Below, piece after piece: positions 54,165 to 63,426 of a stretch of DNA of 64,000 bases. Source of the DNA: Sulfitobacter sp. F26204 (GTDB lineage: Bacteria; Pseudomonadota; Alphaproteobacteria; Rhodobacterales; Rhodobacteraceae); NCBI RefSeq assembly GCF_026410305.1, contig NZ_JAPMLQ010000002.1, positions 744,001 to 808,000 on the forward strand. Reading direction: 5' to 3'. Position 1 is the first letter of the stretch. Every line of letters starts with the position of its first letter. Made by a program: the position numbers and the translations under genes. Below the pieces are notes generated by a model that was not told the DNA's origin, searched no databases, and worked only from the letters and a program-made list of their open reading frames with translations.

Positions 54165-55664
54165 TCAGAATTCCTGATCGTTGCCCCCACCTTGCTGCCA
54201 TGGCTTCACAAGGTTGCCAAAGCGGGTAAAGCGACCTTCAAAGCTCAATTCAACAGTGCCAATGGGGCCATGACGCTGTTTGCCGATGACGACTTCGGCC
54301 TTGCCATGCAGGCGTTCCATCTCTTCCTGCCAGCGGGCCATGGCTTCCAGATCGTGATCACCGGGCTTTTCGCGTTCTTTGTAATATTCTTCGCGGAAGA
54401 CGAACATGACCACATCCGCATCCTGTTCGATTGAGCCTGATTCACGAAGGTCACTGAGTTGAGGGCGCTTGTCTTCGCGGTTTTCCACTTGTCGCGACAA
54501 TTGCGACAGGGCGATCACCGGAATATCGAGTTCCTTGGCAATGGCCTTGAGACCCATGGTGATTTCCGAAATTTCATTGACCCGGTTTTCGGTTTTACCG
54601 GTACCGCGCACCAGTTGCAGATAGTCCACGATCAACACGTCCAGGCCATGGGTCCGTTTCAGGCGACGGGCACGGGCGGCAAGCTGGCTGATCGGCAAGG
54701 CGGGAGTGTCGTCGATATACAGCGGGCAGGCTTCAAGCGCTTTGGCGGCATCGACGAAACGTCGAAATTCGGTTTCGGACATGTCGCCCGAGCGGATCTG
54801 TTGTGAAGGGATTTCAGCGGCTTCGGAAAGGATCCGCGCAGCGAGTTGTTCGGCGCTCATTTCCAATGAATAAAACCCCACGACGCCGCCGTCGACTGCG
54901 CCTTCGGATCCGTCTGGCAGTTGTCCGCGTTTATAGGCCTTGGCGACGTTAAAGGCGATATTGGTCGCAAGCGAGGTCTTGCCCATGGAGGGGCGACCGG
55001 CCAGGATCAGCAAGTCAGAGCGGTGCAACCCCCCGAGTTTCGCGTCCATGTCAAGCAGACCGGTGGAAACACCGGACAGGCCGCCATCGCGCTGATATGC
55101 GGCATTCGCTACATTAACGGCGTCTGTTACTGCCTTGAGAAAGCTTTGAAATCCGCTTTCGGTCTGGCCTTGCTCTGCAAGTTTGTAAAGATGCTGTTCC
55201 GCCTCGACAATCTGTTCGCGGGGTTCGGAAGCCACGTCGACATTTGCGGCCTTGGCAGAGATGTCCCGCCCGAGTTGGATCAGGTCACGGCGCACTGCCA
55301 AATCGTAGATCATCTGTGCATAGTCGCGTGCTGCAAAGGCAGAGATCGCAGCGCCAGCAAGACGGGCCAGATAAGCGGGGCCACCAAGTTCCTTGAGACC
55401 TTCGTCGTCTTCCATAAACGCCTTGAGTGTCACCGGCGAGGCAAGGTTGTTTTTCGCGATTCGCTGGGCGGCGATGTCGAAAATGCGGGCATGCACAGGG
55501 TCATAGAAGTGTTTCGGTCCTATGATGGAGGCTATGCGGTCATAGATGTCGTTGTTGGTAAGGATGGCCCCCAACAACTGTTGTTCGGCCTCGATGGAAT
55601 GTGGCATCGTCTCCGGAGCCTGCACAGCAAGATCATTCGCGTTCAGTGACGTGATTTCGTTCAT
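54165..55664 (-). CDS. dnaB: Replicative DNA helicase DnaB
   Basis: A 499-residue hexameric helicase that unwinds DNA at the fork. The N-terminal domain (MPHSIEAEQQLLGAIL) is followed by Walker A LAGRPSMGKTS and the RecA-core elements GFYSLEMSAEQLAARIL, DVLIVDYLQLV and VIALSQLSRQVENR, with KQRHGPIGTVELSF at the end. No intein is present at the usual insertion points. The gene converges on the secreted hydrolase. It lies downstream of pyrE on the same strand across a 151-nt gap. Confidence 0.96.
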   Translation of the reverse strand: MNEITSLNANDLAVQAPETMPHSIEAEQQLLGAILTNNDIYDRIASIIGPKHFYDPVHARIFDIAAQRIAKNNLASPVTLKAFMEDDEGLKELGGPAYLARLAGAAISAFAARDYAQMIYDLAVRRDLIQLGRDISAKAANVDVASEPREQIVEAEQHLYKLAEQGQTESGFQSFLKAVTDAVNVANAAYQRDGGLSGVSTGLLDMDAKLGGLHRSDLLILAGRPSMGKTSLATNIAFNVAKAYKRGQLPDGSEGAVDGGVVGFYSLEMSAEQLAARILSEAAEIPSQQIRSGDMSETEFRRFVDAAKALEACPLYIDDTPALPISQLAARARRLKRTHGLDVLIVDYLQLVRGTGKTENRVNEISEITMGLKAIAKELDIPVIALSQLSRQVENREDKRPQLSDLRESGSIEQDADVVMFVFREEYYKEREKPGDHDLEAMARWQEEMERLHGKAEVVIGKQRHGPIGTVELSFEGRFTRFGNLVKPWQQGGGNDQEF

Positions 55665-55815
55665 ATTCTCACCCGATTTTTCCCCTGTCCCCTTTAGGGG
55701 GCGCAGGGCGATGGCGCAAATTGTATGTTTTGTGGATAAGCCTGTAACTGGCTCGCGCCTACCATATCTTGCCTTGATGCGGGGCTGCGGGTCAACATGC
55801 TGCGTTCACTAAGAC

Positions 55816-56493
55816 TTAAGTTTTGTGCGATTCCTGCCATTCCGTGGGGGAATTCAAAAAGGCTTCGACTTCGCTCAGGGTCGCCGTGCTGAAAGCATTC
55901 TGTGCTTTTGCTTCGGCCAGTACATCCCACCACGTGCAGAGCGAATGTAGCGTAACTCCATGATCACCCAGCGTCTTTTCGGTCTGCGGGAAGATACCGT
56001 AGTAAAAGATCACTGCCGTATGGGCGCAGTGTGCGCCGGTTTCGCGAATGGCATCGACAAAGCTGATTTTTGAACCGCCATCGGTGGTCAGGTCTTCGAC
56101 CAGCAAAACGCGCTGGCCCTCACGCATGTCGCCTTCGATACGCGCATTTTTGCCATAGCCCTTTGGCTTCTTTCGCACGTAGGTCATGGGCAGGGCCATA
56201 CGTTCGGCAACGAGCGCGGCAAAGGGAATGCCCGCCGTTTCGCCGCCGGCGATATTGTCAAATGCCTCCAGTCCCGCATTGCGCATCACGGTTACGGTCA
56301 GAAAATCCATCAGGGTGCTGCGGATGCGCGGATAGCTGATCAGCTTGCGGCAGTCGATATAGGTCGGGCTGGGAAGACCAGACGCGAGGATGAAAGGGTC
56401 CTCAGCGTTAAAGTGGACCGCTTTGATTTCCAACAACATGCGGGCGGTGAGGCGGGCCATTTCGCTGGCGTTGGGGTAGCTGGAAGGGATCAT
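55816..56493 (-). CDS. pyrE: Orotate phosphoribosyltransferase
   Basis: A 225-residue enzyme that joins orotate to PRPP to give OMP in pyrimidine synthesis. The PRPP-binding motif [14 protein letters not shown] is slightly unusual (E-D-L-T-T-D) but keeps the acidic pair, and [12 protein letters not shown] is the catalytic flexible loop. ATG 56493 was chosen; an upstream in-frame start would overlap pyrC. It lies directly downstream of pyrC (17-nt gap), so the two steps are co-transcribed. Confidence 0.93.
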   Translation of the reverse strand: MIPSSYPNASEMARLTARMLLEIKAVHFNAEDPFILASGLPSPTYIDCRKLISYPRIRSTLMDFLTVTVMRNAGLEAFDNIAGGETAGIPFAALVAERMALPMTYVRKKPKGYGKNARIEGDMREGQRVLLVEDLTTDGGSKISFVDAIRETGAHCAHTAVIFYYGIFPQTEKTLGDHGVTLHSLCTWWDVLAEAKAQNAFSTATLSEVEAFLNSPTEWQESHKT

Positions 56494-56510
56494 GCGGTTT
56501 CTCCGATAGT

Positions 56511-57545
56511 TTATTTGACCGACCAATTCAGGGGCATGGCGGGATCGAACACTGTGACAGGCCCATCGGGTGTATCTATGTGGCCGGGGTAATCAGGTGT
56601 TTCGCGAACAAGGGTGAGCGTTGTCTCATTGATGGGCAGACCGTAAAAGCGCGGCCCGTTCAGCGATGCAAAGGCTTCGAGATTGTCGAGGGCATCTTCC
56701 TGTTCAAAGACCTCTGCGAGGATCGACATGGTATTCGTCGCCGTGAAACAGCCAGCGCAGCCACAGGGCAGCAGCTTGTTCTCATCTGTATGGGGCGCGG
56801 AATCCGTACCCAGAAAGAAGCGCGCATCGCCCGAGGTCGCAGCCGCCCGCAAGGCAAGGCGGTGTTCTTCGCGTTTCGCGACGGGCAGGCAATAGTAATG
56901 CGGTTTGATGCCACCGGCGAGAATATGATTGCGATTGATCACGAGGTGGTGAGTCGTAATGGTTGCGGCAAGGTTTTCGGGATTGGCGTTCACATAGTCC
57001 ACGGCATTGGAAGTGGTGATATGTTCCATGACCACAAGCAAGGCAGGGTGGTTGCGCCGGATCGGATCCAGGACGCGGTCGATGAACACAGCCTCGCGGT
57101 CAAAAATGTCCACATCGGCATCTGTAACCTCGCCGTGAGTGCAAAGGGGAAGGCCAATCTCTGCCATTTTCTCAAGTACTTGCGCGACGTTATCAAAGTT
57201 CGAGACACCGCTTGCGGAATTGGTTGTTGCCCCCGCCGGATAGAGTTTCACGGCATGGATAAGCCCTGCTGCATGGGCGGATGCAACATCTTCGGGATCG
57301 GTATCTTCGGTCAGATAGAGTGTCATCAGCGGTGTAAAATCCGCGCCCGTGGGCAAGGCATCAACAATGCGGTCGCGATAGGCGGCGGCATCAGCCATGG
57401 ACACAACCGGTGGTACCAGATTGGGCATGATGATCGCACGGGCAAAATGGGTGCAGGTCTGTGGTAAAACAGCGCGTAGCATTTCACCGTCGCGCAGGTG
57501 CAGGTGCCAGTCATCAGGACGGCGGATCGTCAGTGTTTTTGTCAT
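56511..57545 (-). CDS. pyrC: Dihydroorotase (class II type)
   Basis: A 344-residue zinc amidohydrolase cyclising carbamoyl aspartate. His14 and His16 ([10 protein letters not shown]) start the metal site; the carboxylated Lys lies in [27 protein letters not shown] and [12 protein letters not shown] give the remaining ligands. Length matches the E. coli PyrC type. It is followed by pyrE and preceded, 33 nt away, by a protein of unknown function. Confidence 0.95.
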   Translation of the reverse strand: MTKTLTIRRPDDWHLHLRDGEMLRAVLPQTCTHFARAIIMPNLVPPVVSMADAAAYRDRIVDALPTGADFTPLMTLYLTEDTDPEDVASAHAAGLIHAVKLYPAGATTNSASGVSNFDNVAQVLEKMAEIGLPLCTHGEVTDADVDIFDREAVFIDRVLDPIRRNHPALLVVMEHITTSNAVDYVNANPENLAATITTHHLVINRNHILAGGIKPHYYCLPVAKREEHRLALRAAATSGDARFFLGTDSAPHTDENKLLPCGCAGCFTATNTMSILAEVFEQEDALDNLEAFASLNGPRFYGLPINETTLTLVRETPDYPGHIDTPDGPVTVFDPAMPLNWSVK

Positions 57546-57578
57546 GGATGCGGCGGTATCACAGCCGCCGAAGGCAGG

Positions 57579-58538
57579 CTAGTCCTGATCTGTAGCGTCG
57601 TCGTCCGGTTCGCTTTTTCTGGCTTGTTGGATTCTGCGCAGGGTGATGGCAAATCGCGGTGCACGCATGCGATTGGAAACATTGGCACAGAGGGCTTCGA
57701 CCAGTCCCGTCCGCTTTTCGCTTTCGAATGCGTCAAGCAGGTTACGCAGATAGGGGCGATAATTGCGTCTTGCGCGATATAGCTCGGCGAAACGGTTTGT
57801 GGTGAGTTCACCCTCGGCAATCGCAAGCAACAACGGAGCCCAGGTTCCCATCTCCAGCAGATCAGTTTGCAGGGCGTCACCCATGAAGCGCATTCGCAGT
57901 TTGTCGACATTTGGACGGGTAAAGAGTGCTGCGTGCATCGCGTCCAGTTGCTCGCGCGGGTCGTAGACGACGTAAGCCTGTTCGGCCGCATCCAGCATTT
58001 CGGGGGCAAAGCCATAACGCGTCGTGAAATCGTGAATACGCATATCGGTGAAACGGTCGTCCCATTCGGTCAGACGCGGATCCAGCGTGGCCTGTGGTTG
58101 GATCGCCAGAACCCGTGCGCCTGGTGAAGAAACGGAATAGGCGGCCGCGGCATAGGCACAGGGGCCCGCACCGTAAAAGACCACATTATCAAATTCGTCA
58201 AAGAACCCGTCGTCTATCAACCGATCAAAATAGCCATAGACTGCGGTATCGCGGAACCAGGTGTCACCATTGCTGGCCAGGCACAGATGCGACCAGCCAT
58301 GATCACGCAACATTTCCCAGCCCAGAGGCTGGCCGAGATCTGACAATGCGTGGATGCCTTGCAGGGTTTCAAAGGTGACCAGCAACGTGCTGCCTTCTTC
58401 AAAGAAGATAGCATGATGGCGGCGGCCAAGTTTTTCGACATAGCCGTCTTCGTCTACAATCTGTTCGACCGTGGCCAACCATTCCCGCCGGGGCAGGTCC
58501 AGCAGGGACGTCTCAAGCGTCGGTGTTGCATCGGTCAT
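57579..58538 (-). CDS. Hydrolase-like protein lacking the nucleophile, beside glycan genes
   Basis: A 319-residue soluble protein. Residues of about 117-150 read NVVFYGAGPCAYAAAAYSVSSPGARVLAIQPQ, the layout of the nucleophile elbow of alpha/beta hydrolases seen in polysaccharide-linked proteins (usually G-S-S-M-G-G-Y-A-A). Here the expected Ser position is Gly, so the catalytic site looks lost. The rest is helical with an Asp/Arg-rich tail. ATG 58538 was chosen over an upstream start. It sits between pyrC and a glycosyltransferase cluster. Assignment is by layout only. Confidence 0.5.
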   Translation of the reverse strand: MTDATPTLETSLLDLPRREWLATVEQIVDEDGYVEKLGRRHHAIFFEEGSTLLVTFETLQGIHALSDLGQPLGWEMLRDHGWSHLCLASNGDTWFRDTAVYGYFDRLIDDGFFDEFDNVVFYGAGPCAYAAAAYSVSSPGARVLAIQPQATLDPRLTEWDDRFTDMRIHDFTTRYGFAPEMLDAAEQAYVVYDPREQLDAMHAALFTRPNVDKLRMRFMGDALQTDLLEMGTWAPLLLAIAEGELTTNRFAELYRARRNYRPYLRNLLDAFESEKRTGLVEALCANVSNRMRAPRFAITLRRIQQARKSEPDDDATDQD

Positions 58539-58637
58539 TTGCTGCGTCCTCAACTGCACGTATCGCCCTTAGGATGAGCGATTTGGGGGCAGAGATACCA
58601 GCGATTTGCGGCAGAAATTAGGAGAATAGGTGCAAAA

Positions 58638-59693
58638 TTAAGGCTGTTGCCGCGCTTTTCTATGCGCTTGCGTGGCGTGATGCAGGAGAAATTCGGCAGC
58701 CTTGCGGGACAGCGGCTGACTGGGCGGTGTCATCAGCAATCGACCAAACAAGGCGCGAAAGCTGTCCTGTTTCAACAGCGCGTCGAAGCGGTTTCGGCGC
58801 CAGGTGACCGCCTGATGATGCAACGTTGCCAGCACCTTGTCGGATTTTAACGCCGCCAGTTCTGTTGCCCTTTGGGGGGCAAGGGCTTGGATGCTGGTGT
58901 CAGTGTCGGTATTGAAATTCCGCTCGACAAAATAATCGAGGCCAAGGAAGTCGTCCGAATGAACGGCGCGTCCCCGGTCCGCCTTGAGGACATAGGATTC
59001 CAGAGCGCCGAGCGGGTAATGATTGAGCTGGACAAGCGTGTGGTTATCCTGACCGTAGTCCGAAAAGATGCGTTTGTTTTTGAATTGATCCGACAGGGTG
59101 CGTCCCGCCCCATCCATCCATGTCGCAGTGGCCAATCTGGCAGAGACTGCATCACGGGGACGGTGGACTCCGGGTTTCCTGTAGGTGCCATCATTGCGAT
59201 AAAGTGTTTTGAACATTGCAGCCCGCCAGGGCCAATACATGATCGCTGGCGCACATTGGGTGAAAGTGTCCAGAACGGGCTTGTCCTGATAGCGTGTCTG
59301 CCCGTTATTGCCGAAAAGTCTCCATGTCAGGGTGATGGCTGTGGCATCAGGAAGGGCGGTATGCAGGGCAGACAGCGTATGGTCGCCAGTGTGAATGTTG
59401 ACAAATTCATCAACGTCCAAGGGCAGAATCCAGTCCGCTTTTTTGACCTGGCGCAATTTGGCCGCGGCCTTGAGTGCCGAAAACTGGATTCCGCCCTTGT
59501 CGTAAGGGCCGTTGTTGCGGATATGAGTAAGCAGGCCCATCTCTGAAAGCCGGTCCAGCATCAGATCGGTGCCATCGGCGCAATCGTTTGAAAAGACGAG
59601 GAAATCGTCGAACCCCAAAGCCCGGTGATGGGCCAGCCATTCCAACAGAAAGGCAGCTTCGTTGCGGACACAGAGGATAGCGAGATGGGTCAT
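58638..59693 (-). CDS. Glycosyltransferase family 2 protein
   Basis: A 351-residue GT-A type transferase. The N-terminus LAILCVRNEAAFLLEWLAHHRALGFDDF and SNDCADGTDLMLDRLSEMG form the nucleotide-binding half; DVDEF (93-97) is the metal site. LNHYPLGALESYVLK and an RNFNTD segment recur in the neighbours. It matches the C-terminal half of the fused gene at 60396 closely (CMKNEAPYIIEWIAYHRAIGI, NDCTDGTDEVLGRLMEMG), so they are paralogues. It ends 79 nt from the hydrolase-like gene. Acceptor glycan unknown. Confidence 0.85.
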   Translation of the reverse strand: MTHLAILCVRNEAAFLLEWLAHHRALGFDDFLVFSNDCADGTDLMLDRLSEMGLLTHIRNNGPYDKGGIQFSALKAAAKLRQVKKADWILPLDVDEFVNIHTGDHTLSALHTALPDATAITLTWRLFGNNGQTRYQDKPVLDTFTQCAPAIMYWPWRAAMFKTLYRNDGTYRKPGVHRPRDAVSARLATATWMDGAGRTLSDQFKNKRIFSDYGQDNHTLVQLNHYPLGALESYVLKADRGRAVHSDDFLGLDYFVERNFNTDTDTSIQALAPQRATELAALKSDKVLATLHHQAVTWRRNRFDALLKQDSFRALFGRLLMTPPSQPLSRKAAEFLLHHATQAHRKARQQP

Positions 59694-59701
59694 GTGCGGT
59701 G

Positions 59702-60394
59702 TTACCAGCGGTCACGAAAGGCGATCACCTTGCCTTCGGAGCCGCGGTGATAATAGGCAAGGCCCGCGTCCATAAGGGCACGGAAAACCTTGTTCACGCC
59801 TTCCGGACCGATCCATTGCGGATGGGTTTCAATGATGGCAGCGCGCAGGCCGGTGAGGTCAATGTCAGGGATCAAATCGACCTCGGCACCTTCGATGTCG
59901 CAGATCAACACATTGGCACCGATCTCCTTGAGAGTGGTCTTTGCGTTGAGCACATCGACCTTGACGGAAGGAGGGTCGATTTCGCCCTCAAGCACTTGCA
60001 TGGATGATCCGAGCATTGGTTCGCGGATGTAAAAATCGACCTTGCCCTTCCGCGGTCCCAGGATGGCGTTGGTCACCTGCACATTGCGGACGCCGTTGGC
60101 CTGATGCACAGATTTCATATAGGGGATCAAATTGGCGTTTGCCTCGAAAACATGTACGGATTTGACCGCGCGTTTGGTTGCGACGAGGGTGGACATATAA
60201 CCGATGCCACCGCCCAATTCGACCACTACATCGTCCTTGCGTACCACGCGCAGAGCGGCTTCGGATTCCTTGCGTTCGTACACTCCGCGGCGCAGCATCC
60301 TGCGGATCTTGCCTTGTATGATCTCTGGATGTCTCGGGAATTTCATACCGCGAGATACAATGAAATCCTCGACCGTCTTGGTATCGGGTGCCAT
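59702..60394 (-). CDS. FkbM family methyltransferase
   Basis: A 230-residue SAM-dependent methyltransferase. The SAM loop VVELGGGIGYMST (57-69), acidic strand VHVFEANANLIPYM, and the C-terminal DIEGAEVDLIPDIDL and ETHPQWIG segments are FkbM hallmarks. ATG 60394 was chosen because the upstream transferase stops at 60396, leaving one base between the genes. FkbM enzymes usually O-methylate sugars in surface polysaccharides, which fits the neighbouring glycosyltransferases. Confidence 0.85.
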   Translation of the reverse strand: MAPDTKTVEDFIVSRGMKFPRHPEIIQGKIRRMLRRGVYERKESEAALRVVRKDDVVVELGGGIGYMSTLVATKRAVKSVHVFEANANLIPYMKSVHQANGVRNVQVTNAILGPRKGKVDFYIREPMLGSSMQVLEGEIDPPSVKVDVLNAKTTLKEIGANVLICDIEGAEVDLIPDIDLTGLRAAIIETHPQWIGPEGVNKVFRALMDAGLAYYHRGSEGKVIAFRDRW

Positions 60395-60395
60395 G

Positions 60396-62762
60396 TCAGC
60401 TCTCCATATCCAGCGATAGCGCATAGGCGACACGCTCTGTCTTGTTCAGCTTGATTTCGAGGGCCTGATGGTAAAGGTCGCGGAATTCGGGCATATTGTG
60501 CAGTTCCCGGGCCTTGGCTTTGTGCCAGGCCAAGCCGTCCTCGTGTGCTTTTCTGAGTTTTGTGTCGGTCAAAAGGTGATCATATTCCTGACGCAGGCGC
60601 GGGATGTTGCGTTTGATCGTTATGTCACGGGCGTCGGACCAGTCCATTCGAATCCAGTAGTTGATTCCGATCATACGATCGACATGCAGGGCGCGCCCCC
60701 TTTGACGTTTGATCAGGAATGAATCAGCGCTGCGCAGGGCATAATGATTGAGTTGCAACAGATCGTAGCCGATATTGCTCTGGGAGGAGCGCCAACCGTT
60801 ATGGGCGGCGTCCGCAGTCATGTCCTGACCTGATCCGTTGACCCATTTCACTTTGTTTTCAAACGATTGATCAAGTTTATTCGGGCGGTGGCATGAAATT
60901 TTTCCATAGGCCCCGATGTTGCGGAACATGGTTTTGAAACCCCAGGCAGTGTGTGGTTTCGGGCAGTATTTCGGCGCACATCTGTCGAATTGGTCAATGA
61001 CAAAGTTGTTGTTGATCTGTGTCACGTCGTTGTGTCCGAAAAGTCGCCAGGTCATTGCGATATTTGTGGCGTCCGGCACGGCCGCGAACAGATCGTCCAG
61101 CGTGCCATTACCGGTACGCACATTCATGAATTCGTCCACATCAATGTGGGCGATCCATTCGGCATTGGTGATCAACGGTTCCTTGAGCGACTTGTTCAGC
61201 GCATGTTGTTGCGGCGAATTGCCTTTCCAGCTGTTGTTGTTGCGAAGCTGGACAATGCCCATTTCCATAAGACGGCCCAGCACTTCATCAGTGCCGTCGG
61301 TACAATCATTGGTATAGATCAGAAAATTGTCGATGCCGATGGCGCGGTGATAGGCGATCCATTCAATGATATAGGGCGCTTCATTTTTCATGCAGCCGAC
61401 GATGACGTTGCCCGTACTGCCGTTCGTTAACTGGCGTGGCGGCAACGAGATATAAGCCGGGGCGGGGCGTTCTTCATTTACCGTGCCCATGTTGTTGTGG
61501 GGTTTGAACTGGGTCGACATCACCATCTGGTGATTGACCTTTACGCGATTGAGAAGCCGTTCATTGGCGGCATCTTCATCCTTGTTTATGTTTTGTGTGC
61601 AGATGATTTCCTCGAATTTTCTAAAGGCTTCTATGGCTTCTACCGCCTCGCCCCGTTTTTCAGCCGCGGGAATCGAATTTTTGCGTATCCCATGTGCAAA
61701 AGCGGCCAGATATTGCGTGGCCCGGAAACCTCGGGTTGGGGGGGCCTCTTGCCATGGTGCCTGCGGGGGATCGGGTTGCAAGGCAGAGGCGAGATCGGGA
61801 AACCTTTTGATGAGCGTCGCATTCGCAGCTTCGAAATGTCTGGAAACAGATGCAAGGCTTCCCGGTGGAATCGGTTCTCCGTGAATGCGGACGTATTTGT
61901 GAATGTTGATCCAGATGTCGCGGGGGATGAATATGTCGCGGGCCTTGCTGTAGCGAATGAGGACGTCGTTCATCTGGCGCATGCGGGCAAGTGATGCGGC
62001 GGGTTCCGGCCTGAACATACGTGCGGGATCTGATTTGCCGAAAGTATTGTCAATGTTCAGCGCGGCACAGAGACATTCCATGCCGGAATCCCTGTTGAGG
62101 GAAACCAGGTCGAGCGGTGCCAGAGTGACATTGCCCGCACCAAACGCGGTTTCCCAGTGGGCGAGCAAGGCGACATAATCAAGCCAAAAGGGTGCACAAT
62201 GCACGTCGTTAAAGAGACCCGACAGAGGGTCGTTCTTGCCCCGCATGTCAATTGCGCCTTTCCACCAGTCCTCTTTACCGGCGAGGTCGATCTCCTGTTC
62301 CAGCGAGGTATGGCGTCCTTCAAGCACACTATGGATATAATGTTGTACCAGCAGTCGCGCCTGTTCTTCTACATGAGCAACAATCTGAATCTTGTTGAAA
62401 TAAGGGGATAAAAGCAGATAAAGACGCGACAGCTCCTCCGGGGTGTGTAGCAGGCTGCCTAACTGGGCCGAAACCCAGACCAGATGTGTGGCTGCCATAT
62501 CGGGAAGGTCTTTCTGAAACCGTGTGTGGAATTCAGTCGTCAGGGTTTCTTGCGTGAGCGGCGACTCCAGCCCCCTGCGAAAACGCAAAACGCTGACTTC
62601 CTCCACTTCGGCACAGGCCGCATAAAGCCGCAAGTGGTTCCAGCCAGGGGCAGCAATGCCATGTTTCCGCATCGGTTCGGCATGCTGTTTCAGCAGACCG
62701 CGCATACGCATGGCCGCCTTTTCGGTAGGTCCGATAAAGAGGGTCAGATCAGGCTTCGTCAT
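60396..62762 (-). CDS. Sulfotransferase-like/glycosyltransferase family 2 fusion
   Basis: A 788-residue two-part protein. Residues 1 to about 330 start LTLFIGPTEKAAMRM, followed by KHGIAAPGW, VWVSAQLGSLLHTPEELSRL and SRHFEAANATLIKRFP, a layout like Rhodobacteraceae sulfotransferase-fold proteins; the PAPS loop (normally KTGTT-like) is degenerate (GPTEKAA). Residues from about 451 are a family 2 glycosyltransferase with DVDEF at 541-545. A low-complexity joint of roughly 100 residues separates them. GGAAGGGCAAGGCA precedes ATG 62762; a TTG at 62783 is less likely. It overlaps the sulfotransferase gene by 14 nt. Confidence 0.75.
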   Translation of the reverse strand: MTKPDLTLFIGPTEKAAMRMRGLLKQHAEPMRKHGIAAPGWNHLRLYAACAEVEEVSVLRFRRGLESPLTQETLTTEFHTRFQKDLPDMAATHLVWVSAQLGSLLHTPEELSRLYLLLSPYFNKIQIVAHVEEQARLLVQHYIHSVLEGRHTSLEQEIDLAGKEDWWKGAIDMRGKNDPLSGLFNDVHCAPFWLDYVALLAHWETAFGAGNVTLAPLDLVSLNRDSGMECLCAALNIDNTFGKSDPARMFRPEPAASLARMRQMNDVLIRYSKARDIFIPRDIWINIHKYVRIHGEPIPPGSLASVSRHFEAANATLIKRFPDLASALQPDPPQAPWQEAPPTRGFRATQYLAAFAHGIRKNSIPAAEKRGEAVEAIEAFRKFEEIICTQNINKDEDAANERLLNRVKVNHQMVMSTQFKPHNNMGTVNEERPAPAYISLPPRQLTNGSTGNVIVGCMKNEAPYIIEWIAYHRAIGIDNFLIYTNDCTDGTDEVLGRLMEMGIVQLRNNNSWKGNSPQQHALNKSLKEPLITNAEWIAHIDVDEFMNVRTGNGTLDDLFAAVPDATNIAMTWRLFGHNDVTQINNNFVIDQFDRCAPKYCPKPHTAWGFKTMFRNIGAYGKISCHRPNKLDQSFENKVKWVNGSGQDMTADAAHNGWRSSQSNIGYDLLQLNHYALRSADSFLIKRQRGRALHVDRMIGINYWIRMDWSDARDITIKRNIPRLRQEYDHLLTDTKLRKAHEDGLAWHKAKARELHNMPEFRDLYHQALEIKLNKTERVAYALSLDMES

Positions 62763-63426
62763 TGCCTTGCCCTTCCGGCGCAATGGTGCTGGTTTTCACA
62801 GGTTGCGCAGGGTTTTTATTCACATTCGCTTTTCCCCACCAGGGCAGTTCAAGCCCCAAAAAGCGGCTTATGTCTGCGCGGACATTCCGGTCTTCCAGTT
62901 TATAGGCCAGAAAATTCGGGGAGTTGCGGAAAAAACGGGCGCAAAAATTGTAATGCCCTTCGACCCACCGCGTCAGGTGTTTTATGTCACCGCCATAGGG
63001 ACGGGGCAGGCCAGGTACATCGTTGCGCGGCAACCTGATTTTCCCCAGATTGTTCCACCCCATGATACTGTTGGCAACATCAGTCGGATCGCGCAGGGAG
63101 AGCACAAAGCGCGCCCCCGGATGATGGTGCAGGATCGCGCTCAGCATGCCGCTGTCGGTTTGTGGCCACATTGACATCCTGTTGTTAACCGCACTCATTT
63201 CGGTGACCGCATGGAATTCACCCAGCCGGGCCAGCGGATCGCCACTGTCAAAGTAGTCCTCATACATCAAGGGCGCGATCAATGCCCCTTTCAGCGCCGG
63301 ATTTGCCGATTGTCCCTGACGGATGCGCCAGTCGATGACCTTGAGCCCTGCGTGCCGCAAGGCAACAGCCAGGGTGGTTGTTCCTGACTTGGGCAGGCTG
63401 AGGCTGATGATCGGGTTAGAGATCAT
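62749..63426 (-). CDS. Sulfotransferase
   Basis: A 225-residue P-loop-type sulfotransferase. The 5'-phosphosulfate loop is LPKSGTTTLA (11-20) with Lys13, and the 3'-phosphate site is FVLSLRDPTDVANSI with Arg112 and Ser120. It would transfer sulfate from PAPS to a sugar or other hydroxyl. It is coupled by ATGA to the partial glycosyltransferase upstream and overlaps the fusion gene downstream, so all three are made together. No signal or membrane segment is visible. Confidence 0.85.
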   Translation of the reverse strand: MISNPIISLSLPKSGTTTLAVALRHAGLKVIDWRIRQGQSANPALKGALIAPLMYEDYFDSGDPLARLGEFHAVTEMSAVNNRMSMWPQTDSGMLSAILHHHPGARFVLSLRDPTDVANSIMGWNNLGKIRLPRNDVPGLPRPYGGDIKHLTRWVEGHYNFCARFFRNSPNFLAYKLEDRNVRADISRFLGLELPWWGKANVNKNPAQPVKTSTIAPEGQGNDEA

